From: Nocardioides marmotae
GTDB taxonomy: Bacteria; Actinomycetota; Actinomycetes; Propionibacteriales; Nocardioidaceae
Length of the DNA: 64,000 nt
Assembly: GCF_013177455.1 (NCBI RefSeq)
Contig: NZ_CP053660.1
Coordinates: forward strand, 3,286,001-3,350,000
Direction of reading: 5' to 3'
In this document: piece by piece, positions 41,320-51,380 of the stretch
Numbering within the stretch: the first letter of the stretch is position 1
Layout: each line of letters starts with the position of its first letter
Program-made: the position numbers and the translations under genes
The notes under the pieces: generated by a model
What the model was told of the DNA's origin: nothing
The model's input: only the letters and a program-made list of their open reading frames with translations
Databases searched by the model: none

Positions 41320-42977
41320 TGTCCGACACCCTCGCGGGCCTCGCGTCCATCGCGGCGCTGGTCGCGCTCCTCGCCCTCGCCTACCGGCCCCTCGGCGACT
41401 ACATGGCGGCCGTCTACAGCAGCGACCGTCACCTGCGGGCCGAGCGCCTGGTCTACCGGCTGACCGGCGTGGACCCCCGCGCCGAGCAGTCCGCACGGTC
41501 CTACGCCGTCAGCGTCGTCGCGTTCTCCCTCGTCGGCGTCGCGCTGCTGATGGCGATGCAGCTGGCGCAGGCGCACCTGCCCTTCAGCCGCGGCCTGCCC
41601 GGCGTGCCGTTCTGGATGTCGTTCAACACCGCGGCGTCCTTCGTCGCGAACACCAACTGGCAGTCCTACGCCGGCGAGTCGACCCTCGGGTTCACGGTGC
41701 AGATGGCCGGCCTGGCCGTGCAGAACTTCGCGTCGGCGGCGGTCGGCATGGCGGTCGCGATCGCGCTGATCCGTGGGTTCACCCGGACCCGGACCGGGAA
41801 CCTCGGCAACTTCTGGGTCGACCTGACCCGCGGGACGCTGCGCATCCTGCTGCCGATCGCGGCCGTCGCCGCTGTCCTGCTGATGGCCGGCGGTGTCGTC
41901 CAGACCTTCTCCGACATCCCGATGGACACCCTGGCCGGGCACGGCCAGACGCTGACCGGTGGGCCGGTCGCCAGCCAGGAGGCGATCAAGGAGCTCGGCA
42001 CCAACGGCGGCGGGTTCTTCAACGCCAACTCCGCGCACCCCTTCGAGAACCCGAGCGGCTACACCAACCTGCTCGAGATCCTCCTCATCCTGCTGATCCC
42101 GGTCTGCCTGACGCGCACCCTCGGGACCCTCCTCGGCAACCGCCGCCAGGGGCTGGCGGTGCTCGCCGCGATGGGCGTGCTGTTCGCCGTCTCGCTGGCC
42201 GCGGTGACCGCCGCGGAGGTCGGCGCGCGCTCCCAGGCCGCCCAGGCCGCCGGGGCCGCGATGGAGGGCAAGGAGACCCGGTTCGGCGAGTGGGCGTCGG
42301 CCCTCTTCGCCGTCGCGACGACCGGCACCTCGACCGGCGCGGTCAACGCCTCGCACGACTCCCTGACGCCCACCGGCGGCGGCGTGGTCCTGCTGAACAT
42401 GATGTTCGGCGAGGTCACGCCGGGCGGCGTGGGCTCGGGGATCTACGGGATCCTCGTGCTGGCCATCGTGGCGGTCTTCATCGCCGGCCTCATGGTCGGG
42501 CGGACCCCCGAGCTCCTCGGGAAGAAGATCGGCGCCCGCCAGATGACGTACGTCGCGACGTACCTGCTCATCACGCCGTCGCTCGTGCTGGTCGGGACCG
42601 GCGTGGCGATCGCCCTGGGCTCCACGAGCGACGCCATGGGCAACCCGGGCGGGCACGGCTTCAGCGAGGTGCTGTACGCCTACACCTCCGGCGCCAACAA
42701 CAACGGCAGCGCCTTCGGCGGCATCACCGTGACGTCCGACTTCTTCCAGATCACCATCGGCCTGGCGATGCTGCTCGGCCGCCTGGTGCCGATCGTGCTC
42801 GTCCTGCTGCTCGCCGGGTCGCTGGCCGAGCAGGGACGCGTCCCGACGACGGCCGGGACCCTGCCGACGCACCAGCCGGTCTTCGTGACCCTCCTGGTCG
42901 GCGTCGTCGTCCTCTTCACCGCCCTGACCTACTTCCCCGCCCTTTCCCTCGGACCCCTTGCTGAGGCACTCGCATGA
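41319..42977 (+). CDS. kdpA: KdpA, K+-binding channel subunit
   Basis: Protein of 552 residues with about ten transmembrane segments. Selectivity-filter-like loops are visible, notably [16 protein letters not shown] near residue 90, [16 protein letters not shown] near 227 and [10 protein letters not shown] near 328. KdpA is related to the KtrB/TrkH superfamily and moves K+ through the membrane for the KdpB pump. Length and motifs are complete. Its end overlaps kdpB by 4 bases (ATGA). Confidence 0.95.
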   Translation: MSDTLAGLASIAALVALLALAYRPLGDYMAAVYSSDRHLRAERLVYRLTGVDPRAEQSARSYAVSVVAFSLVGVALLMAMQLAQAHLPFSRGLPGVPFWMSFNTAASFVANTNWQSYAGESTLGFTVQMAGLAVQNFASAAVGMAVAIALIRGFTRTRTGNLGNFWVDLTRGTLRILLPIAAVAAVLLMAGGVVQTFSDIPMDTLAGHGQTLTGGPVASQEAIKELGTNGGGFFNANSAHPFENPSGYTNLLEILLILLIPVCLTRTLGTLLGNRRQGLAVLAAMGVLFAVSLAAVTAAEVGARSQAAQAAGAAMEGKETRFGEWASALFAVATTGTSTGAVNASHDSLTPTGGGVVLLNMMFGEVTPGGVGSGIYGILVLAIVAVFIAGLMVGRTPELLGKKIGARQMTYVATYLLITPSLVLVGTGVAIALGSTSDAMGNPGGHGFSEVLYAYTSGANNNGSAFGGITVTSDFFQITIGLAMLLGRLVPIVLVLLLAGSLAEQGRVPTTAGTLPTHQPVFVTLLVGVVVLFTALTYFPALSLGPLAEALA

Positions 42978-45091
42978 GCACCACGACCACTCCCACCCCG
43001 ACTCCCGACGCCGGCCCGACCACCGACGCCGCTCCGCACCGCGCGGGGGCCGGCAACCTTGTCCACGTCGCGTCGAGCACCGGCCTGCGCGTGCTGGCCG
43101 CCCAGGCGCTGGCCCAGCTCCCCGAGGCGTTCCGCAAGCTCGACCCCCGTCACCTGTGGCGCTCCCCCGTGCTCTTCCTGGTGTGGTGCGGCTCGGTCCT
43201 GACGACCGTCGTCGCCGTCGTCGATCCCGGCCCCTTCGCGACCTGGCTGGCCGTCTGGCTGTGGCTGACCGTCCTCTTCGGCAACCTCGCCGAGGCCGTG
43301 GCGGAGGGCCGCGGCAAGGCCCAGGCGGCCTCGCTGCGCGCGACCAGGTCCGACACCGTCGCCCGGCTGCTGGACGACGCGGGCGCCACCACCTCGGTCC
43401 CGAGCACCCGGCTCCGCGTCGGGGACCGCGTCGTGGTCGAGGCCGGCGAGGTCGTCCCCGGCGACGGTGACGTCGTCGAGGGCATCGCGAGCGTCGACGA
43501 GTCCGCGATCACCGGCGAGTCGGCACCCGTCATCCGCGAGGCGGGCGGCGACCGGAGCGCGGTGACCGGCGGCACCACGGTGCTCTCCGACCGCATCGTC
43601 GTGCACATCACCGCCGCGGCCGGGGAGTCGTTCCTGGACAAGATGATCAGCCTCGTCGAGGGCACGTCGCGGCGCAGGACGCCCAACGAGATCGCGCTCT
43701 CGATCCTGCTCGTCAGCCTCACGCTGGTCTTCCTGGCCGCCGTGGCGACGCTGCCGCCGATGGCCGACTACGCCGGCGCCCCGCAGGAGCTGGTGGTGCT
43801 CATCGCCCTGCTGGTCTGCCTGATCCCCACCACGATCGGGGCCCTGCTCTCGGCGATCGGCATCGCCGGCATGGACCGGCTCGTGCGCGTCAACGTGCTC
43901 GCGATGTCGGGGCGGGCGGTCGAGGCCGCCGGCGACGTCTCCACGCTGCTGCTCGACAAGACCGGCACCATCACCTACGGCAACCGCCAGGCCAGCGCCT
44001 TCCTGCCCGCGCCGGGCGTCACCGAGGAGGAGCTGCGCGACGCGGCACGGCTGGCCAGCCTGGCCGACCAGACGCCCGAGGGCCGCTCCATCGTCGCCCT
44101 CGCCCTGAGCCAGGGGGCCGACGACCAGGACCTGCCCGCGGGCCTCGACTTCGTCGAGTTCACCGCCCAGACCCGGATGTCCGGTGTCGACCTCGCGGGC
44201 GGCCGGCAGATCCGCAAGGGCGCCGGCTCCGCCATCGCCGCCTGGCTCGGCATCGACATCGACCCGCAGGTCGTCGCAGCGGTCGACGACATCGCCCGGC
44301 AGGGCGGCACGCCCCTGCTCATCGGCTCGCGGGGACCCCACGGCGAGCGGGCCGCGCTCGGGGTGGTCCACCTCAAGGACGTGGTCAAGGACGGGATGGC
44401 CGATCGCTTCGCGCAGCTGCGCTCGATGGGCATCCGGACGGTGATGGTCACCGGCGACAACGCCCTGACCGCGCGGGCCATCGCCGAGGAGGCCGGCGTC
44501 GACGACTTCCTGGCCGAGGCGACGCCCGAGGACAAGCTGGACTACATCCGCAAGGAGCAGGCGGGCGGACGGCTGGTCGCCATGACCGGCGACGGCACCA
44601 ACGACGCACCCGCCCTGGCCGCCGCCGACGTCGGCGTGGCGATGAACAGCGGTACGTCGGCCGCCAAGGAGGCCGGCAACATGGTCGACCTCGACTCCGA
44701 CCCGACGAAGCTCATCGACATCGTCGAGATCGGCAAGCAGCTGCTGATCACCCGCGGGGCGCTCACGACGTTCTCCATCGCCAACGACATCGCGAAGTAC
44801 TTCGCGATCATCCCGGCGATGTTCGTCGCCGCCTACCCCTCGCTGGACGCGCTCAACGTGATGGGCCTGGCGACGCCGCAGTCGGCGATCCTCTCGGCCG
44901 TCATCTTCAACGCGCTGATCATCGTGGCGCTCATCCCGCTGGCCCTGCGCGGCGTGCGCTTCCGCGCCGCGGCGGCCGCCGACGTGCTGCGCCGCAACAT
45001 GCTCGTCTTCGGCCTGGGCGGCGTCCTCGTCCCGTTCGTCGGCATCAAGCTCATCGACCTGCTCGTCTCCACCATCCCCGGGATCGGCTGA
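42974..45091 (+). CDS. kdpB: KdpB, P-type ATPase subunit
   Basis: Protein of 705 residues. P-type ATPase landmarks are SAITGES (actuator), [11 protein letters not shown] with the phosphorylated aspartate, and the hinge [12 protein letters not shown]. The [12 protein letters not shown] segment is typical of KdpB. It couples ATP hydrolysis to K+ uptake through KdpA. It is translationally coupled to kdpA, with six bases to kdpC. Confidence 0.96.
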   Translation: MSTTTTPTPTPDAGPTTDAAPHRAGAGNLVHVASSTGLRVLAAQALAQLPEAFRKLDPRHLWRSPVLFLVWCGSVLTTVVAVVDPGPFATWLAVWLWLTVLFGNLAEAVAEGRGKAQAASLRATRSDTVARLLDDAGATTSVPSTRLRVGDRVVVEAGEVVPGDGDVVEGIASVDESAITGESAPVIREAGGDRSAVTGGTTVLSDRIVVHITAAAGESFLDKMISLVEGTSRRRTPNEIALSILLVSLTLVFLAAVATLPPMADYAGAPQELVVLIALLVCLIPTTIGALLSAIGIAGMDRLVRVNVLAMSGRAVEAAGDVSTLLLDKTGTITYGNRQASAFLPAPGVTEEELRDAARLASLADQTPEGRSIVALALSQGADDQDLPAGLDFVEFTAQTRMSGVDLAGGRQIRKGAGSAIAAWLGIDIDPQVVAAVDDIARQGGTPLLIGSRGPHGERAALGVVHLKDVVKDGMADRFAQLRSMGIRTVMVTGDNALTARAIAEEAGVDDFLAEATPEDKLDYIRKEQAGGRLVAMTGDGTNDAPALAAADVGVAMNSGTSAAKEAGNMVDLDSDPTKLIDIVEIGKQLLITRGALTTFSIANDIAKYFAIIPAMFVAAYPSLDALNVMGLATPQSAILSAVIFNALIIVALIPLALRGVRFRAAAAADVLRRNMLVFGLGGVLVPFVGIKLIDLLVSTIPGIG

Positions 45092-45096
45092 CCTCC

Positions 45097-45672
45097 ATGA
45101 TCAAGGACCTCTCCCGCCAGTCGCTGGCGGCACTGCGCATGCTGCTCGTCCTCACCGTCCTCCTCGGCGTCGTCTACCCCGTCGCCGTGTGGGCGGCCGG
45201 CCAGGCGTTCGGCGCCCGGGCGGCGGGCCAGCCGGTGGAGGTGGACGGCACGGTCGTCGGCTCCCGCCTGCTCGGCCAGCAGTTCGAGGGCGAGGCGTGG
45301 TTCCACTCCCGCCCCTCCGCCAACGACCACGACTCCCTGGCGTCGGCGCCGAGCAACCTCGGCCCGTCGAGCGCCGACCTGCTCGCCCTCGTCGCCGAGC
45401 GGCGGGCGGCGGTGGCCGCGACCGAGGGGGTCGAGGAGGGCGACGTCCCGCCGGACGCCGTCACCGCGTCCGGGTCGGGGCTCGACCCGCACGTCTCGCC
45501 GGCGTACGCCGCCCTCCAGGCCCCCCGCGTCGCGAGGGCGAACGGGTTGGAGCTGTCGGTCGTCGAGGAGCTGGTCGACGAGCACACCGACGGCCGCTCC
45601 CTGGGCTTCCTCGGCGAGCCCGGCGTCAACGTGCTGGCGCTCAACGTCGCCGTGCTCGAGGCGCGCCGCTGA
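45097..45672 (+). CDS. kdpC: KdpC, accessory subunit of the K+-transporting ATPase
   Basis: Protein of 191 residues. One N-terminal transmembrane helix (about 11-33, MLLVLTVLLGVVYPVAVWAAG) is followed by the KdpC domain with GSRLLGQQFEGEAWFHSRPSA, LGPSSADL and SGSGLDPHVSPAYAALQ. It enhances nucleotide affinity and stabilises the complex. It ends 79 bases before kdpD. Confidence 0.95.
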   Translation: MIKDLSRQSLAALRMLLVLTVLLGVVYPVAVWAAGQAFGARAAGQPVEVDGTVVGSRLLGQQFEGEAWFHSRPSANDHDSLASAPSNLGPSSADLLALVAERRAAVAATEGVEEGDVPPDAVTASGSGLDPHVSPAYAALQAPRVARANGLELSVVEELVDEHTDGRSLGFLGEPGVNVLALNVAVLEARR

Positions 45673-45751
45673 CCTCCCGCGGTCGCGGCCGGGGCACCCC
45701 GGCCCGATGATGTCCGAGGGGCGCGAGCCGGCGGCTCCGGGAGAGGGAACG

Positions 45752-48295
45752 ATGGAACGAGGGAAGCTGAGGGTCTACCTCGGCGCGGCGCCCGGTGTCG
45801 GCAAGACCTTCGCGATGCTGCAGGAGGGGCGTCGGCGGGCCGAGCGGGGCACCGACGTCGTCATCGGCTACGTCGAGACCCACCAGCGGCCGCGGACCGC
45901 CGAGGCGGCCGAGGGCCTGGAGGTCGTCCCCCGCCGCCGGCTGTCCTACCGCGGCACCACGCAGGAGGAGATGGACGTCGAGGCGGTCCTGCGCCGGGCG
46001 CCGGCGGTCGTGCTGGTCGACGAGCTCGCCCACAGCAACGTCCCCGGCAGCCGGCACGAGAAGCGGTGGCAGGACGTCGAGGAGCTGCGCCGGGCCGGCA
46101 TCGAGGTGGTCACGACCGTCAACATCCAGCACCTGGAGTCCCTCAACGACGTGACCGAGGCGATCACCGGCGTGCGCCAGCGCGAGACGGTGCCGGACAG
46201 CGTCGTCCGCTCCGCCGACCAGATCGAGCTGGTGGACATGAGCCCGCAGGCCCTCCGGCGGCGGATGGCGCACGGCAACGTCTACACCGCCGACAAGGTC
46301 GACGCCGCGCTCTCGCAGTACTTCCGCGAGGGCAACCTCACCGCCCTGCGCGAGCTGGCCCTGCTCTGGCTGGCCGACCGGGTCGAGGAGGGCATGGAGC
46401 GCTACCGCGCCCAGCACGACATCGACTCGACCTGGGCCACCCGCGAGCGGATCATCGTCCCCGTCAGCGGCGGGCCGGAGTCGTCCACGCTGGTGCGTCG
46501 GGCCGCCCGGATCGCCTCGCGGGCCTCGGGCAGCGAGTGGCACACGCTGTACGTCGCCCGGCAGGACGGGCTCGCCGGCGTCTCCCCGGAGGTCCTGGGC
46601 CGGCTCCGGCAGAAGACCGAGGAGCTCGGCGGCAGCTTCCACACCGTCATCAGCGACGATCCCGCGCAGGGCATCCTCGACTTCGCCCGCGCCGAGAACG
46701 CCACCCAGATCGTGGTCGGCGCCAGCCGCCGCGGCCGGGCGGCAGCGCTGGTGAGCCCCGGCGTCGGCGAGCGGGTGGTCGCGGCCTCCGGCGACATCGA
46801 CGTCCACATCGTCACCCACGACTACGCCCGCCGGGCCAACGCCGACCGGCGCGCGCCGGAGGTCCTCAGCCGGCGGCGCCGGACCGCCGGGTTCCTCGTC
46901 TCGGTCCTCGCCCCGACGCTGGTCAGCCTCGTGCTGTGGTGGACCCACGACTGGCACGGCCTGACCACCGAGTCCATGGTGTTGATGGCGGTCGTGGTGG
47001 CCACGGCGCTGATCGGCGGGCTGGTCCCGGCGGTCGTCGCGGCGCTGGTCAGCGGGCTGCTGCTGAACTTCCTGTTCGTCTCCCCCACCTACGTGCTGAC
47101 CATCGACGAGCCGGAGAACGTCCTCGCGCTCGCGCTCTTCGTGCTCGTCGGCGTCGCCGTCGCGACCGTCGTCGACACCGCCGCCCGGCAGACGCAGCAG
47201 GCCCGGCGGGCCCGCGCCGAGGCCGACGCGCTGACGGTCCTGGCCCACAGCATGCTCAACGCCACCGACGACCCGTCCGGGCTGCTCCGGTCGGCGTGCG
47301 AGGTCTTCAACGCCGACGGCGCCGCCATCGTCCGGCGCGCCGAGGACCCCTCCGGCGGCGCCGGCCCCTGTGCTGACCACTGCCTGGCCTCGCACGGCAC
47401 CACCCCGTCGGACATCGGCCAGGCCGGCATGGTCGCGGACATCGACGAGGGCACGGTCCTCGCGCTGCACGGCAGCGGGCTGCCGGCCTCCCAGCGCGGC
47501 CTGCTGACGGCGTACGCCGCCTATGCCCGCGTGCTCCTCGAGCGGCGCGCCGCCACCGCCGCCGAGGTCGAGCGGCTGCGCCTCAGCGAGGTCGACCGGA
47601 CCCGGACCGCGCTGCTCGCGGCGGTCTCCCACGACCTGCGCTCGCCGCTGGCGGCGGTGAAGCTCGCCGCGGACAGCCTGAGCGCCTCCGACGTGGCGTG
47701 GACCGAGGCCGACCGCGCCGAGTTCGTCGCCGTCATCAAGGAGGCCACCGAGCGGCTCATCTCGCTGGTCGACAACCTGCTCGACATGAGCCGGATCCAC
47801 ACCAGCTCCATCAGCGCCGCCGTCGACGAGGTGCCACTCGCCGCCGCGATCCGCGCGACCCTCGCCGGCCTGGCCGGGAGCGAGCGCATCCGGGTCGACG
47901 TGGACGCGGCGTACACCGTCCTGGCGGACCCCGGCCTGCTGGACCGGGTCATGGCGAACGTGTGCGAGAACGCCTTGAAGTACACGCCGGCCCACGCCGG
48001 GATCACCGTGGACGCCGCGCCCGTCGACGACCGCCGGCTCGCCCTCCGGATCGCCGACACCGGGCCCGGCGTGCAGGGGCACGAGCACGATCGGCTGTTC
48101 TCGCCCTTCCAGCGTCTCGGCGACGTCCCGGGCTCCGACGGCGTGGGCCTCGGGCTCGCCGTGGCCCGCGGACTGCTCGAGGCCTTCGGTGGGACCATCA
48201 CCGCCGAGGACACCCCCGGCGGCGGCCTCACCTTCGTCCTCGAGCTGCCCCGCGCCGACACCCCCGCCCCGAGCTCCCCCGGAGGAGACCTGTGA
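45752..48295 (+). CDS. kdpD: KdpD, turgor/K+ sensor histidine kinase
   Basis: Protein of 847 residues. An N-terminal KdpD domain has Walker A LGAAPGVGKTF (about 10-20). A universal-stress-protein-like domain (about 220-350) and four transmembrane helices (about 385-480) follow. A GAF-like region precedes the HisKA motif VSHDLRSPLAAVKL and the HATPase domain (NALKYTPAHAG, GLGLAVARGL). A longer frame starts at 45707, but GGGAGAGGGA precedes ATG 45752, making it the better start. It phosphorylates KdpE when K+ is limiting. Confidence 0.94.
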   Translation: MERGKLRVYLGAAPGVGKTFAMLQEGRRRAERGTDVVIGYVETHQRPRTAEAAEGLEVVPRRRLSYRGTTQEEMDVEAVLRRAPAVVLVDELAHSNVPGSRHEKRWQDVEELRRAGIEVVTTVNIQHLESLNDVTEAITGVRQRETVPDSVVRSADQIELVDMSPQALRRRMAHGNVYTADKVDAALSQYFREGNLTALRELALLWLADRVEEGMERYRAQHDIDSTWATRERIIVPVSGGPESSTLVRRAARIASRASGSEWHTLYVARQDGLAGVSPEVLGRLRQKTEELGGSFHTVISDDPAQGILDFARAENATQIVVGASRRGRAAALVSPGVGERVVAASGDIDVHIVTHDYARRANADRRAPEVLSRRRRTAGFLVSVLAPTLVSLVLWWTHDWHGLTTESMVLMAVVVATALIGGLVPAVVAALVSGLLLNFLFVSPTYVLTIDEPENVLALALFVLVGVAVATVVDTAARQTQQARRARAEADALTVLAHSMLNATDDPSGLLRSACEVFNADGAAIVRRAEDPSGGAGPCADHCLASHGTTPSDIGQAGMVADIDEGTVLALHGSGLPASQRGLLTAYAAYARVLLERRAATAAEVERLRLSEVDRTRTALLAAVSHDLRSPLAAVKLAADSLSASDVAWTEADRAEFVAVIKEATERLISLVDNLLDMSRIHTSSISAAVDEVPLAAAIRATLAGLAGSERIRVDVDAAYTVLADPGLLDRVMANVCENALKYTPAHAGITVDAAPVDDRRLALRIADTGPGVQGHEHDRLFSPFQRLGDVPGSDGVGLGLAVARGLLEAFGGTITAEDTPGGGLTFVLELPRADTPAPSSPGGDL

Positions 48296-48975
48296 CCTTC
48301 GTGCTCGTCGTGGACGACGACCCGGCGATCCGGCGGACGCTGTCGGTCAACCTGCGCGCCCGCGGCTACGACGTGGAGACCGCCGGCGACGGGCGCTCCG
48401 CGCTGCAGGTCGTCGACGAGCGGACGCCGGACGTGATCCTGCTCGACCTGGGGCTGCCGGACCTCGACGGCGTCGCGGTGCTCACCCGGCTGCGCACCTT
48501 CAGCCTGGTGCCGGTGATCGTCGTGTCCGCCCGGTCCGAGGCCGTCGACAAGGTCGAGGCGCTCGACCTGGGCGCGGACGACTACATCAGCAAGCCGTTC
48601 TCCCTCGAGGAGCTGCTGGCGCGGGTCGGCGCCGTGACGCGGCGTGCCCAGCAGGACGCCCGGCCGGAGCGGATCGAGGTCGACGGTCTCGTGCTCGACG
48701 TCGCGGACTCCCGGGCCTCCCGGGACGGCGAGGTCATCCGGCTGACCCCGACCGAGTGGCGGCTGGTGGAGCTCCTGGTGCGCCGGCGCGGGCGGCTGGT
48801 GCGCCAGGCCGAGCTGCTCCACGCCGTGTGGGGGCCGACCTACGAGCGCAACAGCAACTACCTGCGGGTCCACCTCTCCGCGATCCGGCACAAGCTGGAG
48901 CGCGACCCGGCGGCGCCGGTCCTCTTCATCACCGAGCCCGGCCTGGGCTACCGGTTCGCCCCGCGGGAGGACTGA
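48292..48975 (+). CDS. kdpE: KdpE, OmpR-type response regulator
   Basis: Protein of 227 residues. The receiver domain has VVDDDPAIRRTL and Asp52 in VILLDLGLPD. The OmpR-type winged helix has LTPTEWRLVELLVRRRGRLV and ends PGLGYRF. KdpE activates kdpFABC transcription. Here kdpDE lies downstream of kdpFABC in the same direction. GTG 48292 overlaps the kdpD stop by 4 bases. The phased CAAG repeats before kdpF may be its binding site. Confidence 0.95.
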   Translation: MTFVLVVDDDPAIRRTLSVNLRARGYDVETAGDGRSALQVVDERTPDVILLDLGLPDLDGVAVLTRLRTFSLVPVIVVSARSEAVDKVEALDLGADDYISKPFSLEELLARVGAVTRRAQQDARPERIEVDGLVLDVADSRASRDGEVIRLTPTEWRLVELLVRRRGRLVRQAELLHAVWGPTYERNSNYLRVHLSAIRHKLERDPAAPVLFITEPGLGYRFAPRED

Positions 48976-48999
48976 CCGGCCGACCGACGCGGGCCCGGG

Positions 49000-49887
49000 T
49001 CAGGGGCGGACGACGTCCGGCGGGGTGCGCCCGGCGGCCCGGGCCACCTCGGCGGCGCGGGCGGCGGCGTCGAGGAGCCGGGCGTACTGGTCGGGCGCGG
49101 TGGTGTTGCAGCCGAGCTCGTGGTCGATCTTGCCGGTGCCGTGGTGGTCGCTGGAGCCGGTGACGACCAGGTCGAGGTTGCGGGCGATCGCGCGCAGCTT
49201 GTCGCGGCTGGAGGGGGTGTGGTCCTCGTGGTCGACCTCGATGCCGCTCAGCCCGGCCGCCTGCAGCTCGGCCAGCTCGGGCTCGCCGGGCCACTCGCGC
49301 TGCGAGCGGCCCCACGGGTGGGCCACGACGGTCACCCCGCCGGCCTCGGTCACCAGCCGGATCGTCTCGGCCAGCGGGGCGGCGTACCGGTCGACGTACG
49401 CCGCCCGGCCGGCGCCGAGGTAGCGGTCGAAGGCCTCGGTGCGGTCGCGCACCGCGCCGACCGCGACGAGCGCGTCGGCGACGTGGGGGCGGCCCGTCGC
49501 GGCGGTGCCGGCGGCGGCGCGGGCCACGTCGGCGTCGGTGACCTCGATGCCCATCCCGCGCAGCCGGGCGAGCATGTCGGGCACCCGCGCCTCGCGGCCC
49601 TCGAGCACGCGGGAGAGCTGCTCGACGAGCGGGGGGTACGTCGGGTCGGGCAGGTAGCCGAGCAGGTGCACGCCCCGGCCCTGGTGGCGGGTGCTGATCT
49701 CCATGCCGCGGACCAGCTCGATGCCGACCTCGCGGGCGGCGCGCTCGGCCTCCGCCCACCCGTCGGCGGTGTCGTGGTCGGTGATCGCGACGACGTCGAG
49801 CCCGGCGGCCGCGGCGGCGCGCACGAGGTCACCCGGGCTCTGCGTGCCGTCGCTGGCCCGCGAGTGGGTGTGGAGGTCGATGCGCAC
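49000..49887 (-). CDS. PHP-domain phosphoesterase (RNase AM / YciV-like)
   Basis: Protein of 295 residues, a single PHP domain with metal-ligand motifs DLHTHSRASDGT, ITDHDTADG, RGMEIST, HPWG and GSSDHHG. It resembles the YciV/RNase AM family of 5'-3' exonucleases and 3',5'-nucleoside bisphosphate phosphatases. It differs from the other PHP protein in this window, which has an HhH extension. The GTG start is preceded by TACCCT (49895-49900) at seven bases, predicting a leaderless mRNA. Confidence 0.88.
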   Translation of the reverse strand: MRIDLHTHSRASDGTQSPGDLVRAAAAAGLDVVAITDHDTADGWAEAERAAREVGIELVRGMEISTRHQGRGVHLLGYLPDPTYPPLVEQLSRVLEGREARVPDMLARLRGMGIEVTDADVARAAAGTAATGRPHVADALVAVGAVRDRTEAFDRYLGAGRAAYVDRYAAPLAETIRLVTEAGGVTVVAHPWGRSQREWPGEPELAELQAAGLSGIEVDHEDHTPSSRDKLRAIARNLDLVVTGSSDHHGTGKIDHELGCNTTAPDQYARLLDAAARAAEVARAAGRTPPDVVRP

Positions 49888-49922
49888 GGGTCCCAGGGTA
49901 GGACCGGGCGCCGACCACGGGC

Positions 49923-50108
49923 TCAGGGCCGGGGGGCGGCGGACCCGCCCGCGTTGGTCGGGCACTCGGGGTTGGTGCAGACGCGTTCGTCGACGGTGCT
50001 GTCGTTGTCGCCGCGCACGGTGGCGGCGGCGGGGTCCTCGGTGGCCTCGTGGGCACGCAGCCGGACCTCGGAGCCGCACACGTCGCAGGGTCGGTTGTCC
50101 TGGTACAC
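49923..50108 (-). CDS. Small zinc-ribbon protein
   Basis: Protein of about 61 residues with a CDVCG knuckle (Cys8, Cys11) and CTNPEC (Cys44, Cys49), probably one zinc ribbon. The start is uncertain, since no ribosome binding site or TAnnnT box is clear. GTG 50108 is used because it gives a compact domain; the frame is open to 50753. It is just downstream of the DUF6758-like gene on the same strand. The function is unknown. Confidence 0.5.
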   Translation of the reverse strand: MYQDNRPCDVCGSEVRLRAHEATEDPAAATVRGDNDSTVDERVCTNPECPTNAGGSAAPRP

Positions 50109-50128
50109 GCGGGACCGGTACCCACCCC

Positions 50129-50770
50129 TCACCAGGAGGGACGCGGCCCGCCGAAAGCGGTCTCGACCAGGCCCGGCCCCAGCGCGGAGACGTCGCGCAG
50201 GATCCAGTCGTCGCGCAGGAGCAGGATCGCCGAGGCCGGCCGCAGCACCAGCCACAGCCAGCGGCCGCGCGCCTCGCCGGCGACCACGGAGCGGTCCCAC
50301 TCCCCCGTGGCGGCGCTCGTCGAGACCGGCCACAGCCCGACGGCCTGGTGGTCGAGCCGCACCTTCACCGTGGCCGGCCCGTCGCCGATCTCGGCGCCGG
50401 GGTCGAGGGCGGACGTCCCGGCGCAGCGGGCGCCGAGGCCGGTGCCGGGCTCCTCGGTCACCACCAGCACGTCCACCGGCCCGTCGAGCTCGCTGGTCCC
50501 CGAGCAGCAGGTCATCGTCGCGCTCACCTGGCCCGGCCCGCTGCCGACGACCCCGAAGTCGGTGACCGCCCAGCCCGGGCTCATCGGCCACGGGAGGTAG
50601 CTCGGGAACACGCCGGCCGTGCCCAGGTGCTCGACGAACCCGGCGTACGACGCCTCGGCGGGGCGCCACAGCGGCTCGATCGCCCCGTGGTCGGGGCAGG
50701 ACCAGCCGCCGCCGGGGGCGGTGCGGGCGATCGGCGTCGGACAGCGGGGGCACCCGGCCGAGAGCGACAT
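50129..50770 (-). CDS. DUF6758-like actinobacterial protein
   Basis: Protein of 213 residues. It has an N-terminal CPRC...C pattern (Cys7, Cys10, Cys25) followed by HG. A central DFGVVGSG and ATMTCCSGTSELDGPVDV segment comes next, and then SFG-like and LRPASAILLL parts near the end. I recognise it as a conserved actinobacterial family (DUF6758) of unknown function. It has no signal peptide. An ATATGGAGCC stretch precedes the ATG. A tight leftward pair with the small zinc-ribbon gene. Confidence 0.75.
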   Translation of the reverse strand: MSLSAGCPRCPTPIARTAPGGGWSCPDHGAIEPLWRPAEASYAGFVEHLGTAGVFPSYLPWPMSPGWAVTDFGVVGSGPGQVSATMTCCSGTSELDGPVDVLVVTEEPGTGLGARCAGTSALDPGAEIGDGPATVKVRLDHQAVGLWPVSTSAATGEWDRSVVAGEARGRWLWLVLRPASAILLLRDDWILRDVSALGPGLVETAFGGPRPSW

Positions 50771-50822
50771 GGCTCCATATGCGCCGATCCGGCGGCCCGC
50801 GTCAAGCCGTCCGCGGCCCCGG

Positions 50823-51380
50823 TCAGGAGTTCCAGCGCTCGACGACCGGGGTCTCCCGCTCCCAGCCCAGCACCGAGACCGTCGCCGTCCCGAGCTTCAA
50901 GTGGCGTCCGTCGGTGACCGGGAGATCCAGCCAGCGGGCGGCCAGCGCCCGCAGGCAGTGGCCGTGCCCGAAGACCAGCGTGCGGCCCTCCCGCGCCCGG
51001 GCGCGGGCGACGACGCGGTCCAGCCGGGCGGCGACCTGGGCGGGCGTCTCGCCGCCCGGGCTCGGGTGGGTCCAGACCGTCCAGCCGGGGACGCTCTCGC
51101 GGATCTCCTCGGTGGTGACGCCCTCGTGCTCGCCGTAGGCCCACTCGACCAGGTCCTCGTCGACCTCGGCGCCGGGGAAGCCCGCCAGCTCGGCGGTGCG
51201 CCGCGCCCGCTGCCGCGGGCTGGTCCGCACCGCCTCGAAGTCGGCCGGGTCGAGCCGCTCCCGCAACGTCCGGGCCACCTCCTCGCCCTCGGGCAGGAGG
51301 GGGAGGTCGGTCACCGAGGTGTGCCGGTGGTCCCGGCTCCACTCGGTCTGCCCGTGCCGGACCAGCCACAGCTCGCTCAT
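50823..51380 (-). CDS. Histidine phosphatase family protein (phosphoglycerate-mutase-like)
   Basis: Protein of 185 residues. The RHG motif (Arg8, His9, Gly10 in LWLVRHGQTEWS) provides the phospho-acceptor histidine. TSPRQRARRTAEL, YGEHEG and the second histidine in VFGHGHCLRAL complete the branch-1 active site. Substrate is unknown: the mycobacterial homologue at this place (Rv3214, as recalled) is a broad acid phosphatase rather than a mutase. Its ATG overlaps the upstream potassium-channel stop (ATGA). Confidence 0.9.
   Translation of the reverse strand: MSELWLVRHGQTEWSRDHRHTSVTDLPLLPEGEEVARTLRERLDPADFEAVRTSPRQRARRTAELAGFPGAEVDEDLVEWAYGEHEGVTTEEIRESVPGWTVWTHPSPGGETPAQVAARLDRVVARARAREGRTLVFGHGHCLRALAARWLDLPVTDGRHLKLGTATVSVLGWERETPVVERWNS

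Noticed and set aside
45641..48088. 815-codon minus-strand open frame opposite kdpD
   Set aside because: KdpD is complete on the plus strand, and the reverse frame has no family motif.
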